DNA of 64,000 nucleotides from Streptomyces sp. CB02414 (GTDB lineage Bacteria; Actinomycetota; Actinomycetes; Streptomycetales; Streptomycetaceae), in assembly GCF_001905385.1 (NCBI RefSeq), contig NZ_LIPF01000006.1:124001-188000 (forward strand). The letters are read 5' to 3'. Positions 54,148-63,500 of the stretch are shown here, one piece after another. Made by a program: the position numbers and the translations under genes. The first letter of the stretch is position 1, and each line of letters starts with the position of its first letter. The notes beneath the pieces are model-generated. The model worked only from the letters and a program-made list of their open reading frames with translations. It had not been told where the DNA came from and made no database searches.

Positions 54148-54656
54148 TCGGAGCGCTCGCGCACGTCCACGAGGGTCGCGCCGGCGGTGGCGACGAGCTC
54201 CTTGGGTTCCATCGGGAAGACGGAGTACGGGGTGCCGGCGGCGGCCCAGACGACCTGGTGGGCGAGCAGGGAGCGGTCGGCGAGCACCCGGGTGCGCTCC
54301 CGGTGCCCGAAGGGCGGCACGCCCCCGATGGCGTACCCGGTCGTCTCCCGTACGACGTCGGCCTTGGCCCGCGTGACCTTCTGGGCGCCGAGTTCCTCGC
54401 GGACCCGCTCCAGGTCGACGCGGGAGGCGCCGTCCATGAGCACCAGCACGGGCACCCCGTCGGCGGCGAAGATCAGCGACTTGCAGATCTGGCTCAGCTC
54501 GCAGCCGATCGCGGCGGCGGCCTCGGTGGCGGTGCGGGTGGCCTCCGGGAAGCGCCGGACCTCGGCGGTCAGGTCTCCGAGGCCGAGCGCGCGCAGGGCC
54601 TCGGCGAAGCGGGGGTGGACGGCGGAGGCGCCGGAGGTGTCGTCGGTGGTCGTCAT
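54144..54656 (-). CDS. YbaK/EbsC-type aminoacyl-tRNA deacylase
   Basis: 170 residues with the editing-domain pattern TRTATEAAAAIGCELSQICK, then SLIFAADGVPVLVLMDGASR. It is followed by LGAQKVTRAKADVVRETTGY, AIGGVPPFGH and a final VWAAAGTPYSVFPMEPKELV. The Lys in CKSLIF is the conserved catalytic-site residue. The enzyme hydrolyses misacylated tRNA, typically Cys- or Ala-tRNA-Pro. ATG 54656. Overlaps the EamA start by 4 bp. Confidence 0.92.
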   Translation of the reverse strand: MTTTDDTSGASAVHPRFAEALRALGLGDLTAEVRRFPEATRTATEAAAAIGCELSQICKSLIFAADGVPVLVLMDGASRVDLERVREELGAQKVTRAKADVVRETTGYAIGGVPPFGHRERTRVLADRSLLAHQVVWAAAGTPYSVFPMEPKELVATAGATLVDVRERSE

Positions 54657-54730
54657 GGCGGCACCGTAGCGGTACGTGTAGTCCGCATGCGAACGGGTTG
54701 CGGGGCGTGCGGGACGCCCGGGAAGGAGGA

Positions 54731-54773
54731 AGCCGGTGAGGGCAGCCCCGTCCCCACGGAGCCCTCACCGGCT
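54731..54773. terminator. Strong terminator after the MMPL gene
   Basis: AGCCGGTGAGGGC (54731-54743) pairs perfectly over 13 bp with GCCCTCACCGGCT (54761-54773), with a 17-base loop. It lies 42 bp past the MMPL stop and 75 bp before the YbaK start, so it insulates the two same-strand units. Confidence 0.85.
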
Positions 54774-54814
54774 GGTCTGGCGTCCTCCTGTCAGAGGTGT
54801 TCAGAGGTGGCGGG

Positions 54815-57055
54815 TCAGGTGGTGCGTACCAGTTCCCGGTCCTCGTCCTTGCCGTCGTCGCCGAGGGTCCGCAGGCCCTCGCCCTCGACGTCCACGTTGG
54901 GCAGTGCGCGGTCCAGCCACTTCGGCAGCCACCAGGCCTTCTTGCCGAGCAGGGCGAGGACGGCCGGGACGATGGCCATGCGGACGACGAACGCGTCGAA
55001 GAAGACGGCGATCGCGAGGCCGAAGCCGATCATCTTGACCATCGACTCGCTGGAGCCGATGAAGCCGGCGAAGACCGCCATCATGATGACCGCCGCGGCC
55101 GTGACGACCCGGGCGCCGTGCTTGAAGCCGGTGACGACGGCCTGGCTGGGCTGCTCGCCGTGGACGTACGCCTCCCGCATGCGGGTGACCAGGAAGACCT
55201 CGTAGTCCATCGCGAGACCGAAGACCACGCCGACCATGAAGATCGGCATCATCGACATGACCGGGCCGGTCTCCTCGACGCCCATCAGGCCGGACAGCCA
55301 GCCCCACTGGAAGACCGCGACGACCGCGCCCAGCGCCGCCATGACGGAGAGCAGGAAGCCGAGGGCCGCCTTGAGCGGGACCAGGATCGAGCGGAAGACC
55401 ACGATCAGCAGGAGGAAGGCCAGGCCGACGACCAGGACCAGGTAGGGCAGCAGCGCGTCGTTGAGCTTCTGGCTGACGTCGATGTTCATCGCCGTCGAGC
55501 CGGTGACCAGGGTCTCGGCGCCGGTGTCCGCCTTGATGTCGGCGCCCGCGTCGCGGATGGCGTGCACCAGGTCCTCGGTCGCGACGGAGGACGGCTTGGA
55601 GTCCGGGATCACGGTGATGGTCGCGGTGTCGCCGCCCTTGTTGGGCTGGGGCGGGGTCACCGCCACGACGTCCTTGAGGCCCTTGATCTCGTCGGAGACG
55701 TCGGTGAACACCTGCTGCGGCGCGTCGCTGCCCTTGGCGTCGACGACGACCATCAGCGGGCCGTTGAAGCCGGGGCCGAAGCCCTCCGAGAGCAGGTCGT
55801 AGGCGCGGCGCTGGGTCGTGGACGTCGGCTGGGAGCCGTCGTCGGGCAGGCCCAGTTCCAGAGAGGCCGCGGGGACGGCCGCCGCGCCGAGGCCGACGAC
55901 GCCCAGCAGGAGCACGGCCAGCGGACGGCGGACGACGAAGCGGGCCCAGCGGGTGCCGAGGTTGGCCTTGGGCGGAGCGTCCTCGGTCTTCTCCGTGGCC
56001 TGGTCGGCGCTCTTGCGGCCGCGGCCCAGGAGCTTGCCCTTCGCGCCGGCCGGCTTGACCCGGCGGCCGGCGTAGCCGAGCAGCGCGGGGACCATGGTCA
56101 GGGCGATCACGACCGCGATGGCGACGGTGCCGGCGGCCGCGATGCCCATCTTGGTGAGCATCGGGATGTTGACGACCGCGAGGCCGACCAGGGCGATGAC
56201 GACGGTGAGGCCGGCGAAGACGACCGCCGAGCCCGCGGTGCCGACGGCCCGGCCGGCGGCCTCCTCGCGCTCGCGTCCCTCGGCGAGTTCCGCGCGGTAG
56301 CGGGAGACGATGAACAGGGCGTAGTCGATGCCGACCGCGAGGCCGATCATCATCGCCAGGATGGAGGTGGTGGAGCCCAGTTCGAGGGCGCTGGCCAGGG
56401 CGGTGATCGAGGAGACGCCGATGCCGACGCCGATGAGGGCCGTGAGCAGGGGCAGGCCGGCCGCGACCAGCGAGCCGAAGGTGATGACCAGGACGACGGC
56501 GGCGACCGCGATGCCGATGATCTCCGTGGCGCCGGTGTGCGGGACGGCCTGGAGCGCGTCACCGCCGACCTCCACGGTCAGCCCGGCGTCGCGCGCCTGC
56601 TGGGCGGCGTCCTCGAGGGCGTCCTTGGTGGACTCCTCCAGCTCCATGCCGGAGACGTCGTACTTCACCGAGGCGTAGGCGATCGTCCCGTCCTGGCTGA
56701 CCGCGTTCCCCCGGTACGGGTCGGCGACCGAGGCGACCTCGGAGCCGTCGGCCAGGTCGGAGACGGTCTTCTCGACGGCCGCCTTGTTGTCGGGGTCCGT
56801 CATCTTCTCGCCGTCCGGTGCCTTGAAGACGACGCGTGCGGTCGCCCCGTCGGCGGCGGCGCCGGGGAAGCGTTCCTCCAGCAGGTCGAAGGCCTTCTGG
56901 GCCTCGGTGCCGGGGATGGAGAAGGAGGTGGTGCCGGCGGGCGGGGCACTGGCCGCGCCGACGCCGGCGAGCGTCAGCAGGGCCACCCATATCAGGGCGA
57001 CGAAGTGCCGTCGGCGGAAGGCGAGCCGGCCGAGTTTGTAGAGGAACGTGGCCAC
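54815..57055 (-). CDS. MMPL/RND-family transporter
   Basis: 746 residues with two repeats of one helix, a large external loop and a five-helix bundle. Visible: N-terminal FRRRHFVALIWVALLTLAGV, and the MMPL core GLAVGIDYALFIVSRYRAEL (Asp and Tyr proton relay). In the second half GVVFGLAMDYEVFLVTRMRE is the matching element. The C-terminal end is cytoplasmic and charged. Exports lipids, pigments or drugs in actinobacteria; substrate unknown. The start GTG 57055. A TetR gene lies 113 bp upstream on the same strand and probably represses it. Confidence 0.94.
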   Translation of the reverse strand: MATFLYKLGRLAFRRRHFVALIWVALLTLAGVGAASAPPAGTTSFSIPGTEAQKAFDLLEERFPGAAADGATARVVFKAPDGEKMTDPDNKAAVEKTVSDLADGSEVASVADPYRGNAVSQDGTIAYASVKYDVSGMELEESTKDALEDAAQQARDAGLTVEVGGDALQAVPHTGATEIIGIAVAAVVLVITFGSLVAAGLPLLTALIGVGIGVSSITALASALELGSTTSILAMMIGLAVGIDYALFIVSRYRAELAEGREREEAAGRAVGTAGSAVVFAGLTVVIALVGLAVVNIPMLTKMGIAAAGTVAIAVVIALTMVPALLGYAGRRVKPAGAKGKLLGRGRKSADQATEKTEDAPPKANLGTRWARFVVRRPLAVLLLGVVGLGAAAVPAASLELGLPDDGSQPTSTTQRRAYDLLSEGFGPGFNGPLMVVVDAKGSDAPQQVFTDVSDEIKGLKDVVAVTPPQPNKGGDTATITVIPDSKPSSVATEDLVHAIRDAGADIKADTGAETLVTGSTAMNIDVSQKLNDALLPYLVLVVGLAFLLLIVVFRSILVPLKAALGFLLSVMAALGAVVAVFQWGWLSGLMGVEETGPVMSMMPIFMVGVVFGLAMDYEVFLVTRMREAYVHGEQPSQAVVTGFKHGARVVTAAAVIMMAVFAGFIGSSESMVKMIGFGLAIAVFFDAFVVRMAIVPAVLALLGKKAWWLPKWLDRALPNVDVEGEGLRTLGDDGKDEDRELVRTT

Positions 57056-57130
57056 GGGGGCGTACTCCCGGTCAGGTCGTGGGTCTTCAGGGCAGGGGGG
57101 ATCAGCCCGACGACGACGTGAGCGGTGACG

Positions 57131-57161
57131 TCAGGTGGGGCTCAGGTGGGGCTCAGTGGGG
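57131..57161. repeat. 11-bp tandem repeat between tetR and the MMPL gene
   Basis: TCAGGTGGGGC occurs at 57131-57141 and 57142-57152, followed by a partial TCAGTGGGG copy. It is non-coding and lies 76-106 bp upstream of the MMPL start, within its promoter region. Confidence 0.6.
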
Positions 57162-57168
57162 ATTCGGG

Positions 57169-57780
57169 TCAGGCTGTGGTGCCGGCGCCGAGGGCGGGGA
57201 GGATCACGGCGTCGATGTACGAGGTGAGGAAGGCCCGGGTCGGCGGCTGGTCGTCGAGCAGCGTGCGGGTGGCGAAGCCGCCGACGAGCATGGGAACGAG
57301 GAAGTCCAGCGCCGGGCAGTCCGGTCTGATCTCGCCCCGGTCGACGGCGCGTTGCAGCAGGCGCCGGAGCTCCGCCATCTCCGGTTCGATGAGCTGGTCC
57401 CGGAAGGCCTGGCGCAGGTCCGGGTTCTGGTGCAGCGCCATGGCGACGCCCCGCATCAGCGCGGAGTTCTGCGCCATGGTGCAGTCGTCCTCGCGGGCCA
57501 GCAGGGCGTGCAGGTCGCCGCGGAGGGAGCCGGTGTCGACGTCGCCGATCTCGCCGGGCTTGCTGTGCCGGATGGCCTTGACGACCAGCTCGGGCTTGCC
57601 GCCCCACTGGCGGTAGAGCGTCGCCTTGCTGGACCGGGTGCGGGCGGCCACGGCGTCCATGGTGAGGGCGTCGTAGCCGACTTCCCGGAGCAGGTCGAGC
57701 ACGGCCTCGTACAGCTCTGCCTCGCGCTCGGGAGTGATCCGACTGCGGCGCGCGGTGGCAACCTCCGTCATCTCGCTCAC
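57169..57780 (-). CDS. TetR-family regulator of the MMPL transporter
   Basis: 203 residues. HTH: EAELYEAVLDLLREVGYDAL then TMDAVAARTRSSKATLYRQW and GGKPELVVKAIRH. The C-terminal domain is of the TetR_C_16-like type with DCPALDFLVPMLVGGFATRT. Start GTG 57780; ATG 57771 is also possible. A palindrome with AACGAAAC arms lies 88-104 bp upstream, and a half-site at 57828-57838. It probably represses itself, the MMPL gene and perhaps the divergent tricorn gene. Confidence 0.9.
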   Translation of the reverse strand: MSEMTEVATARRSRITPEREAELYEAVLDLLREVGYDALTMDAVAARTRSSKATLYRQWGGKPELVVKAIRHSKPGEIGDVDTGSLRGDLHALLAREDDCTMAQNSALMRGVAMALHQNPDLRQAFRDQLIEPEMAELRRLLQRAVDRGEIRPDCPALDFLVPMLVGGFATRTLLDDQPPTRAFLTSYIDAVILPALGAGTTA

Positions 57781-57867
57781 TCCTCTCCTTCTCCGGTCGT
57801 TCTCCGGTCGCTCCGCTCAGGAACGACACCGTTTCGTACAGGACCAATGTACCCCCATCCCTAGCGA

Positions 57868-57884
57868 AACGAAACGGTTTCGTT
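57868..57884. promoter_or_regulatory. Palindromic operator between tetR and the tricorn gene
   Basis: AACGAAAC-G-GTTTCGTT is a perfect 8+1+8 inverted repeat. A related half-site ACCGTTTCGTA is at 57828-57838. This GAAACNGTTTC form is typical of TetR operators that control efflux genes. It sits between the divergent tetR and tricorn genes. Confidence 0.65.
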
Positions 57885-57946
57885 CGTGGTGTGGGTCACG
57901 ATTGTCGGTTACCCATAAGTTGCCGGTCCACCGTCAGCGGCAAAGC

Positions 57947-60900
57947 ATGGGGTGGGTGAGTTATCTGCGCCTTCCGCACCTCAGCGGCGACCAGCTGTGC
58001 TTCGTGGCCGAGGACGACCTCTGGCTCGCGTCCCTCGACGGACCCGGCCGCGCCTGGCGGCTCACCGTCGACCGCACCAAGACCGGCCACCCCCGTTTCT
58101 CCCCCGACGGCCGCCACATCGCCTACACCAGCTGGCGGAGCCTGGTCCCGGAGGTCCACCTCGTGCCGGTGGACGGCGGTCCCGGGCGCCGGCTCACCCA
58201 CTGGGGCGGACTCGACACCCGGGTCTGCGGCTGGTCGCCCCCCGATCCCGACGGGACGACCGCGATCCTCGCCGTCGCCTCGCACGGCGAGCCCTTCTCC
58301 CACCTCACCTGGGCCTACAAGATCACCCCGGACGGCGACCCCGGCCGCAAGCTCCCCTGGGGCCCGGTCACCGACATCCAGGCCGCCGACCTCGACGGCG
58401 AGCGCAAGACCCTCCTGCTCACCGGCACCCCGCCGCACGAACCGGCCTCCTGGAAGCGCTACCGGGGCGGCGCCACGGGCCGGCTCTGGCTGCACGGCGA
58501 ACGGCTGCTGCCCGACCTCCACGGGCATCTGCACTCCCCCATGTTCGTCGGCGGCCGGATCGCCTTCCTCTCCGACCACGAGGGCGTCGGCAACCTCTAC
58601 TCCTGCGCCCACGACGGCTCCGACCTGCGCCGCCACACCGACCACGACGCCTGCTACGCCCGGCACGCGGCGAGCGACGGCACCCGCGTGGTGTACCAGT
58701 GCGCGGGCGACCTGTGGATCGTCGAGGACCTGTCGCCGGGCTCCGGGCCGCGCCGGCTCGACGTCCGGCTGAGCGGCCCGCGCGCGGGACGGCGCACGTA
58801 CCAGGTGCCCGCCGCCCAGCACGTCGGCGGCGTCTCCGTCGACGAGACGGGCCGCGCGAGCGCCGTCGTCGTACGCGGCAGCCTGTACTGGCTCACCCAC
58901 CGCGACGGCCCGGCCCGCACCCTCGCCGACACACCGGGCGTACGGGTCCGGCTGCCGGAGATGCTCGGGGCGAGCGGCCGGATCGCGTACGTGACGGACG
59001 CGGAGGGCGAGGACGCCGTCGAAATCGGCCACCTGCCCCGGGCGACCGGCATCCGCGCGCTGCGGAGGCTGGCCTCCGGGGAACTGGGCAGGGTGCTGGA
59101 GCTGGTCTCCGACCCGGCGGGCGAGCGGCTGGCCATCGCCTCGCACGACGGACGGCTGCTGCTCCTCGACCTGCCGGAGGAGGACGCGGAGGCCGCCGAG
59201 GCGCTCGCGGGGGCGGAGGGGACGGAGGAGACGGACGCCGAAGCCCCCGTCGGCCGGCCCGGCGGGGTGACCGAGCTGATCCGCTCCCTCAACGGCCCCG
59301 TCCGCGACCTCGCCTTCTCCCCGGACGGCAGCTGGCTCACCTGGTCCCACCCTGGCATCGGGCGCTCCCTGCGGCAGATCAAGATGGCCCGCATCGACGG
59401 GAGGAGCGACGGCAGGAACGGGCAGGAGGGCCCGCTCGTCGTCGACGTCACCGACGGACGCTTCGAGGACGAGAACCCGGTCTTCACCCGGGACGGCCGC
59501 TACCTCGCCTTCCTCTCCTGGCGCGGCTTCGACCCGGTGTACGACGTGCACACCGGCGACCTCTCCTTCCCGCTGGGCTGCCGCCCCTACCTCGTCCCGC
59601 TGTCGTCCGCGACCCCCTCCCCCTTCGCGCTGAACCCGGAGGGCCGCCCCGCCGCCGGAGGCCTGGACCCGCTGGACGACGAATCCGGTGAGGGCGGCGC
59701 GGTGACCGTCGAGGTCGAGGGACTTGAGTCCCGGGTGACCCCGTTCCCCGTCACCGCCTCCAAGTACTCGGCGCTGTGCCCGGTCGCGGGCGGCGGACTG
59801 GTCTGGCTGCGCTGGCCGATCTCGGGCGCGCTCGGCGAGACCTTCGCCAACCCGGCCGACCCGAGCGAGCGGCCCACCCTGGAGCACTTCAACCTCGCCA
59901 AGGCGCGGAAGTCCGAACTGGTCGACCACCTGGACTGGTTCCGGGTCAGCGGCGACGGCAGCCGCCTGGTCGTGCTCGACGAGGGCGACCTGCGCGCCGT
60001 ACCGGCCACCGAGGCGGGCGACAGCGACTCGACCGTCTGGATCGACCTGCGCCGCATCCTGCACGAGGTCGACCCGGCCGCCGAGTGGCGCCAGGCCTAC
60101 GACGAGGCCGGCCGGCTGATCCGCGCCTACTTCTGGGATCCCGGCATGTGCGGCATCGACTGGGACGCGGTGCTGGACCAGTACCGTCCGCTGGTCGAAC
60201 GGGTCGCCTCCCCGGACGAGTTCGCCGACCTGCTGCGCGAGGTGCTCGGCGAGCTCGGCACCTCGCACGCCTACGTCGCCGCCGCCCGCCGCAACGAGGG
60301 CCCCGCGCACTACCAGCGCTGGCAGGGCCTGCTCGGCGCCAACTTCGCGTGCCGGGACGGCCACTGGGTGGTCAAGCGCATCCTGCCCGGCGACTCCTCC
60401 GACTCCAGGGCCCGCTCCCCGCTGGCCGGTACGGGCATCCGCGAGGGAGCGGTGCTGACCCACGTGGACGGCCGGCCGGTCGACCCGGTGACGGGGCCGT
60501 ACCCTCTGCTGGCCGGTGCGGGCGCTACGACGGTGGAGCTGACCTTCGCGCCGGCCGAGGGCGGTCCGGGACCCTCCCGCCGGGTCGCCGTCGTCCCGCT
60601 GATCGACGAGCGCCCCCTGCGCTACCAGGACTGGGTGGCCAAACGGCGCGAAGTGGTCCGGGAGTTGAGCGGCGGACGGTGCGGCTACCTGCACATCCCC
60701 GACATGGGCGGCTCCGGCTGGGCGCAGTTCAACCGGGACCTGCGGATGGAGGTGTCCCGGCCCGCCCTCATCGTGGACGTGCGGGGCAACGCGGGCGGAC
60801 ACATCAGCGAGCTGGTCATCGAGAAGCTGACCCGCACCATCCTGGGCTGGGACCTCACCCGCGACGCCCAGCCGGTGTCGTACACCTCCAACGCCCCGCG

Positions 60901-61303
60901 CGGGCCGGTCGTGGCGGTCGCGGACGAGGCGACCTCCTCCGACGGCGACATGATCACGGCCGCGTTCAGGCTGCTGCGGCTCGGCCCGGTCGTCGGGCAG
61001 CGCACCTGGGGCGGCGTGGTCGGCATGACCGGCCGGCACCGCCTCGGCGACGGCACGGTGATCACGGTGCCGATGAACGCGGCCTGGTTCGACGCGTACG
61101 GCTGGTCCGTGGAGAACTACGGCGTCGATCCCGACGTCGAGGCGCTGCGCACCCCGCTGGACTGGGCCGAGGGCCGCTATCCGGTGCTGGACGAGGCGGT
61201 CCGGCTGGCGCTGGAGCTGCTGGAGACCAACCCGCCCGCCACACCGCCCGGTTACGACGCCGTACCCGACCGTTCCCGTCCGCCGCTGCCGCCCAGGACC
61301 TGA
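57947..61303 (+). CDS. Tricorn protease homologue
   Basis: About 1118 residues. N-terminal six- and seven-bladed beta-propellers (GDQLCFVAEDDLWLASLDGP, GHPRFSPDGRHIAYTSW, DLAFSPDGSWLTW, NPVFTRDGRYLAFLSW) gate substrate entry. A C1/C2 core with a PDZ domain follows. Catalytic residues appear as H774 in LGTSHAYVAAARR and S998-D999 in ADEATSSDGDMITAAF. The serine peptidase degrades peptides released by the proteasome or other proteases. ATG 57947 begins the conserved YLRLPHLSGDQ; GTG 57956 is possible. It lies 166 bp from tetR and shares the operator region. Confidence 0.95.
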   Translation: MGWVSYLRLPHLSGDQLCFVAEDDLWLASLDGPGRAWRLTVDRTKTGHPRFSPDGRHIAYTSWRSLVPEVHLVPVDGGPGRRLTHWGGLDTRVCGWSPPDPDGTTAILAVASHGEPFSHLTWAYKITPDGDPGRKLPWGPVTDIQAADLDGERKTLLLTGTPPHEPASWKRYRGGATGRLWLHGERLLPDLHGHLHSPMFVGGRIAFLSDHEGVGNLYSCAHDGSDLRRHTDHDACYARHAASDGTRVVYQCAGDLWIVEDLSPGSGPRRLDVRLSGPRAGRRTYQVPAAQHVGGVSVDETGRASAVVVRGSLYWLTHRDGPARTLADTPGVRVRLPEMLGASGRIAYVTDAEGEDAVEIGHLPRATGIRALRRLASGELGRVLELVSDPAGERLAIASHDGRLLLLDLPEEDAEAAEALAGAEGTEETDAEAPVGRPGGVTELIRSLNGPVRDLAFSPDGSWLTWSHPGIGRSLRQIKMARIDGRSDGRNGQEGPLVVDVTDGRFEDENPVFTRDGRYLAFLSWRGFDPVYDVHTGDLSFPLGCRPYLVPLSSATPSPFALNPEGRPAAGGLDPLDDESGEGGAVTVEVEGLESRVTPFPVTASKYSALCPVAGGGLVWLRWPISGALGETFANPADPSERPTLEHFNLAKARKSELVDHLDWFRVSGDGSRLVVLDEGDLRAVPATEAGDSDSTVWIDLRRILHEVDPAAEWRQAYDEAGRLIRAYFWDPGMCGIDWDAVLDQYRPLVERVASPDEFADLLREVLGELGTSHAYVAAARRNEGPAHYQRWQGLLGANFACRDGHWVVKRILPGDSSDSRARSPLAGTGIREGAVLTHVDGRPVDPVTGPYPLLAGAGATTVELTFAPAEGGPGPSRRVAVVPLIDERPLRYQDWVAKRREVVRELSGGRCGYLHIPDMGGSGWAQFNRDLRMEVSRPALIVDVRGNAGGHISELVIEKLTRTILGWDLTRDAQPVSYTSNAPRGPVVAVADEATSSDGDMITAAFRLLRLGPVVGQRTWGGVVGMTGRHRLGDGTVITVPMNAAWFDAYGWSVENYGVDPDVEALRTPLDWAEGRYPVLDEAVRLALELLETNPPATPPGYDAVPDRSRPPLPPRT

Positions 61304-61321
61304 CCCCGCCGGGCCACACGA

Positions 61322-61353
61322 AAGGGGCGCCCTCCCAGCGGGGGGCGCCCCTT
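61322..61353. terminator. Bidirectional terminator after the tricorn gene
   Basis: AAGGGGCGCCC (61322-61332) and GGGCGCCCCTT (61343-61353) form a perfect 11-bp stem between two convergent genes. Confidence 0.85.
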
Positions 61354-61376
61354 CAGCTCAGCTCAGCGGCAGCGCG

Positions 61377-61577
61377 TCAGGCGTCGTAGCTGCTCTCGAA
61401 GCGCTCGTCCTCGTCGCGGCGGCGGCGCGAGGCCGGGTCCATCTCGTCCTCGTCGCGGCGGCGGTCGCGGTCGCGGTCCTCACGGTTCGGGAACTGCTCC
61501 CTGGCCTGGTCGGCACGCTGCTTGCCCTGCTGCTGCATGCGCTGGGCCTTGTCCTGGAACTGGTCCTTGATACCCAT
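61377..61577 (-). CDS. Small highly charged protein
   Basis: 66 residues, extremely hydrophilic. The first half is helical (MGIKDQFQDKAQRMQQQGKQ), with QADQAREQF-like spacing that suggests a coiled coil. The second half is a run of Arg, Asp and Glu (DRDRRRDEDEMDPASRRRRD) and is probably disordered. ATG 61577 is preceded by AGGAGTG. Many Streptomyces carry such short stress-type proteins. No fold or role is established. Confidence 0.8.
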   Translation of the reverse strand: MGIKDQFQDKAQRMQQQGKQRADQAREQFPNREDRDRDRRRDEDEMDPASRRRRDEDERFESSYDA

Positions 61578-61665
61578 GTGGGTTCACTCCTGTGGTGATC
61601 GGGCCCGACCGGATCGGCCGGGCGCTCGATCAGATTCACACGGGCGGTGACCGTGCGCATGTCGA

Positions 61666-62559
61666 TCACTTACGGACCGTAGCCGGGCCCGATCGTTGCT
61701 GTTCGTCGGCGGCTCCGCCGGCCCCGACCAGCCCGACCCGCAGCCCGTCCAGCCGGTCCCCGAAGCGCCGCATCTCGCGCTGTCCGACGGTGCCGATGAG
61801 GGTCGGCAGGTACCCGCGCACGCCCTGCATGCCGCGCAGCCACCACTGCCCGTAGACGTGGGCCGAGCGGCGCTCGATGCCCTCCACCAGCCGGTCCACC
61901 GCCGGGCCCAGGGGGTACGTCTTGTTCGACGGCCAGGGCAGCCGCTGCCGCAGCTCGCGCATCACGTCGTCCTGGTCGGCGCCGCGCACCATGTCCGTGT
62001 CGGTCCACGACAGATAGCCGACGCCGACCTTCACGCCCCGGTGCCCGACCTCCCCGCGCAGACTGTGCGCGTACGCCTCCACACCGGACTTGGAGGCGCA
62101 GTAGGCCGACATCATCGGCGCCGGCGTGATCGCGGCGAGGGACGCGACCTGGAGCAGGTAGCCGCGGCTCTCCAGCAGCGCGGGCAGGAAGGCGCGGGCC
62201 GTCACCGCCGAGCCGATCAGGTTGACCTCGATCACCCGCCGCCAGGACTCCGGGTCGGACTCGACGAACGGACCGCCGGTGGCGACACCGGCGTTGGCGA
62301 CGACGACGTCGACCCGGCCGAACCGTTCCTTCACCCGCGCAGCCACCTCGGCCATCGCCACGTGGTCGGTGACGTCGGCGTGCCAGTGGTCGCTCTCGCT
62401 GTGCAGCCGGGCCGACACCTGCTTCAGCGCGTCCGGCTCCAGCCCCACCAGGGCCACCTTCACCCCGCGCGCGGACAGCTTGCGGGCCAGCAGCTCCCCG
62501 ACGCCCCGCGCGGCTCCCGTGACGACGGCGACGCGCCCTTCCAGGCTCACCCTGCTCAT
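61666..62559 (-). CDS. Short-chain dehydrogenase/reductase
   Basis: 297 residues. Rossmann motif VAVVTGAARGVGELLARKLS, NAG motif VVVANAGVATGG, catalytic Ser region VASLAAITPAP and the Y-x-x-x-K in SAYCASKSGVEAY. A C-terminal extension (about 230-297) includes YGQWWLRGMQGVRGYLPTLI, suggesting a lipid or steroid type. ATG 62559 has GAGGAG upstream and overlaps the stop of the hydrolase gene by 4 bp. It is the last gene of an operon with the hydrolase and the monooxygenase. This resembles SadH of the mycobacterial mymA operon. Confidence 0.9.
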   Translation of the reverse strand: MSRVSLEGRVAVVTGAARGVGELLARKLSARGVKVALVGLEPDALKQVSARLHSESDHWHADVTDHVAMAEVAARVKERFGRVDVVVANAGVATGGPFVESDPESWRRVIEVNLIGSAVTARAFLPALLESRGYLLQVASLAAITPAPMMSAYCASKSGVEAYAHSLRGEVGHRGVKVGVGYLSWTDTDMVRGADQDDVMRELRQRLPWPSNKTYPLGPAVDRLVEGIERRSAHVYGQWWLRGMQGVRGYLPTLIGTVGQREMRRFGDRLDGLRVGLVGAGGAADEQQRSGPATVRK

Positions 62560-63500
62560 GCGATCTCCTCGGCGTGTACGGCGGATTCGGTGCGGTCGGC
62601 GGACACATAGGTGCCGACGAGGGCGCGTATCTTCCCGGTGACCAGGTCCGGCGCCTCCACCGGCGTCATGTGGCCGAGACCCGGAAGCTCCGTCAGGCCC
62701 ACGCAGTCGGGCAGCGCGGCGGCCAGCGAGCGGGCGTGCACGGGCGGGGTCAGCCGGTCGGCGGTGCCGACGACTATCTCGACCGGCATCCTCAAATCCC
62801 GCACCCCGTGGTCGAGATCGAGCAGGTCCAGCACCTCGGACCAGGCGCGGCGCACCCGGCTCGGGCAGGCGTGCACGATCCGGGCACACGCCTCGACCAT
62901 CTCCGGTGCCGAACCGGCGCCCATCGTCCCGTACTTGAGGATGCGGCGCGCCAGCGGTGTGACCGGCCCGAGCGGCGCCCGCGAGCCGAGGACCCGCCGG
63001 GTCAGCCAGGTCCGCACCCGCCCCGCGCCGAACGGCAGGACGGTCGCGGACTCCACCAGCCGCGAACTGCCGGTGCTGCACAGCAGGACCGCCGCCGCGT
63101 GCTCGCGCACCTTGGTCCGGGTCGCCGCGGCCATCACGGTCATGCCGCCCATGGAGTGCCCGGCGATCACGGCCCGTTCCCCCGGCGCGAGCGTGGCCTC
63201 CAGGACGGCCTCGAGGTCGTCGGCGAGGGGCTCGGTGCCGCAGGCCGGGTTGGCCGGGCTGCGGCCGTGGCCGCGCTGGTCGTAGGCGATGACCCGGTGG
63301 TCGGCGGCGAGCGCGCGGATCTGCGCCGCCCAGAAGGCGGTCGAGCAGCACCAGCCGTGCGAGAGGACGACCGCGGGCGCGTCCTCGGGGCCGTGCACCT
63401 CGACGTGTATGCGGGCGCCGTCGGCGGCGGTCACGGTCAGCTCGCGGGCGGGGACGGGCGGGGCGTACGGCCCGGCGGAGACGTGCATGAGACGGCTCAC
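62556..63500 (-). CDS. Alpha/beta-hydrolase (LipR-like)
   Basis: 314 residues. Oxyanion segment VVLSHGWCCSTAFWAAQIRA, then HRVIAYDQRGHGRSP, the nucleophile elbow VIAGHSMGGMTVMAAA (Ser), acid region PVEIVVGTADRLTPPVHARS and the catalytic His in LPGLGHMTPVEAPDLV. The start GTG 63500 overlaps the monooxygenase stop (GTGA) and has GGAGGTGAGCGC before it; an earlier frame is open without similarity. Substrate is probably an ester or lactone made by the upstream enzyme. Confidence 0.9.
   Translation of the reverse strand: MSRLMHVSAGPYAPPVPARELTVTAADGARIHVEVHGPEDAPAVVLSHGWCCSTAFWAAQIRALAADHRVIAYDQRGHGRSPANPACGTEPLADDLEAVLEATLAPGERAVIAGHSMGGMTVMAAATRTKVREHAAAVLLCSTGSSRLVESATVLPFGAGRVRTWLTRRVLGSRAPLGPVTPLARRILKYGTMGAGSAPEMVEACARIVHACPSRVRRAWSEVLDLLDLDHGVRDLRMPVEIVVGTADRLTPPVHARSLAAALPDCVGLTELPGLGHMTPVEAPDLVTGKIRALVGTYVSADRTESAVHAEEIA

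Noticed and set aside
57896..61039. 1047-codon minus-strand frame opposite the tricorn gene
   Set aside because: Shadow of a gene with clear propeller and catalytic motifs; no start signal or domain in the shadow.
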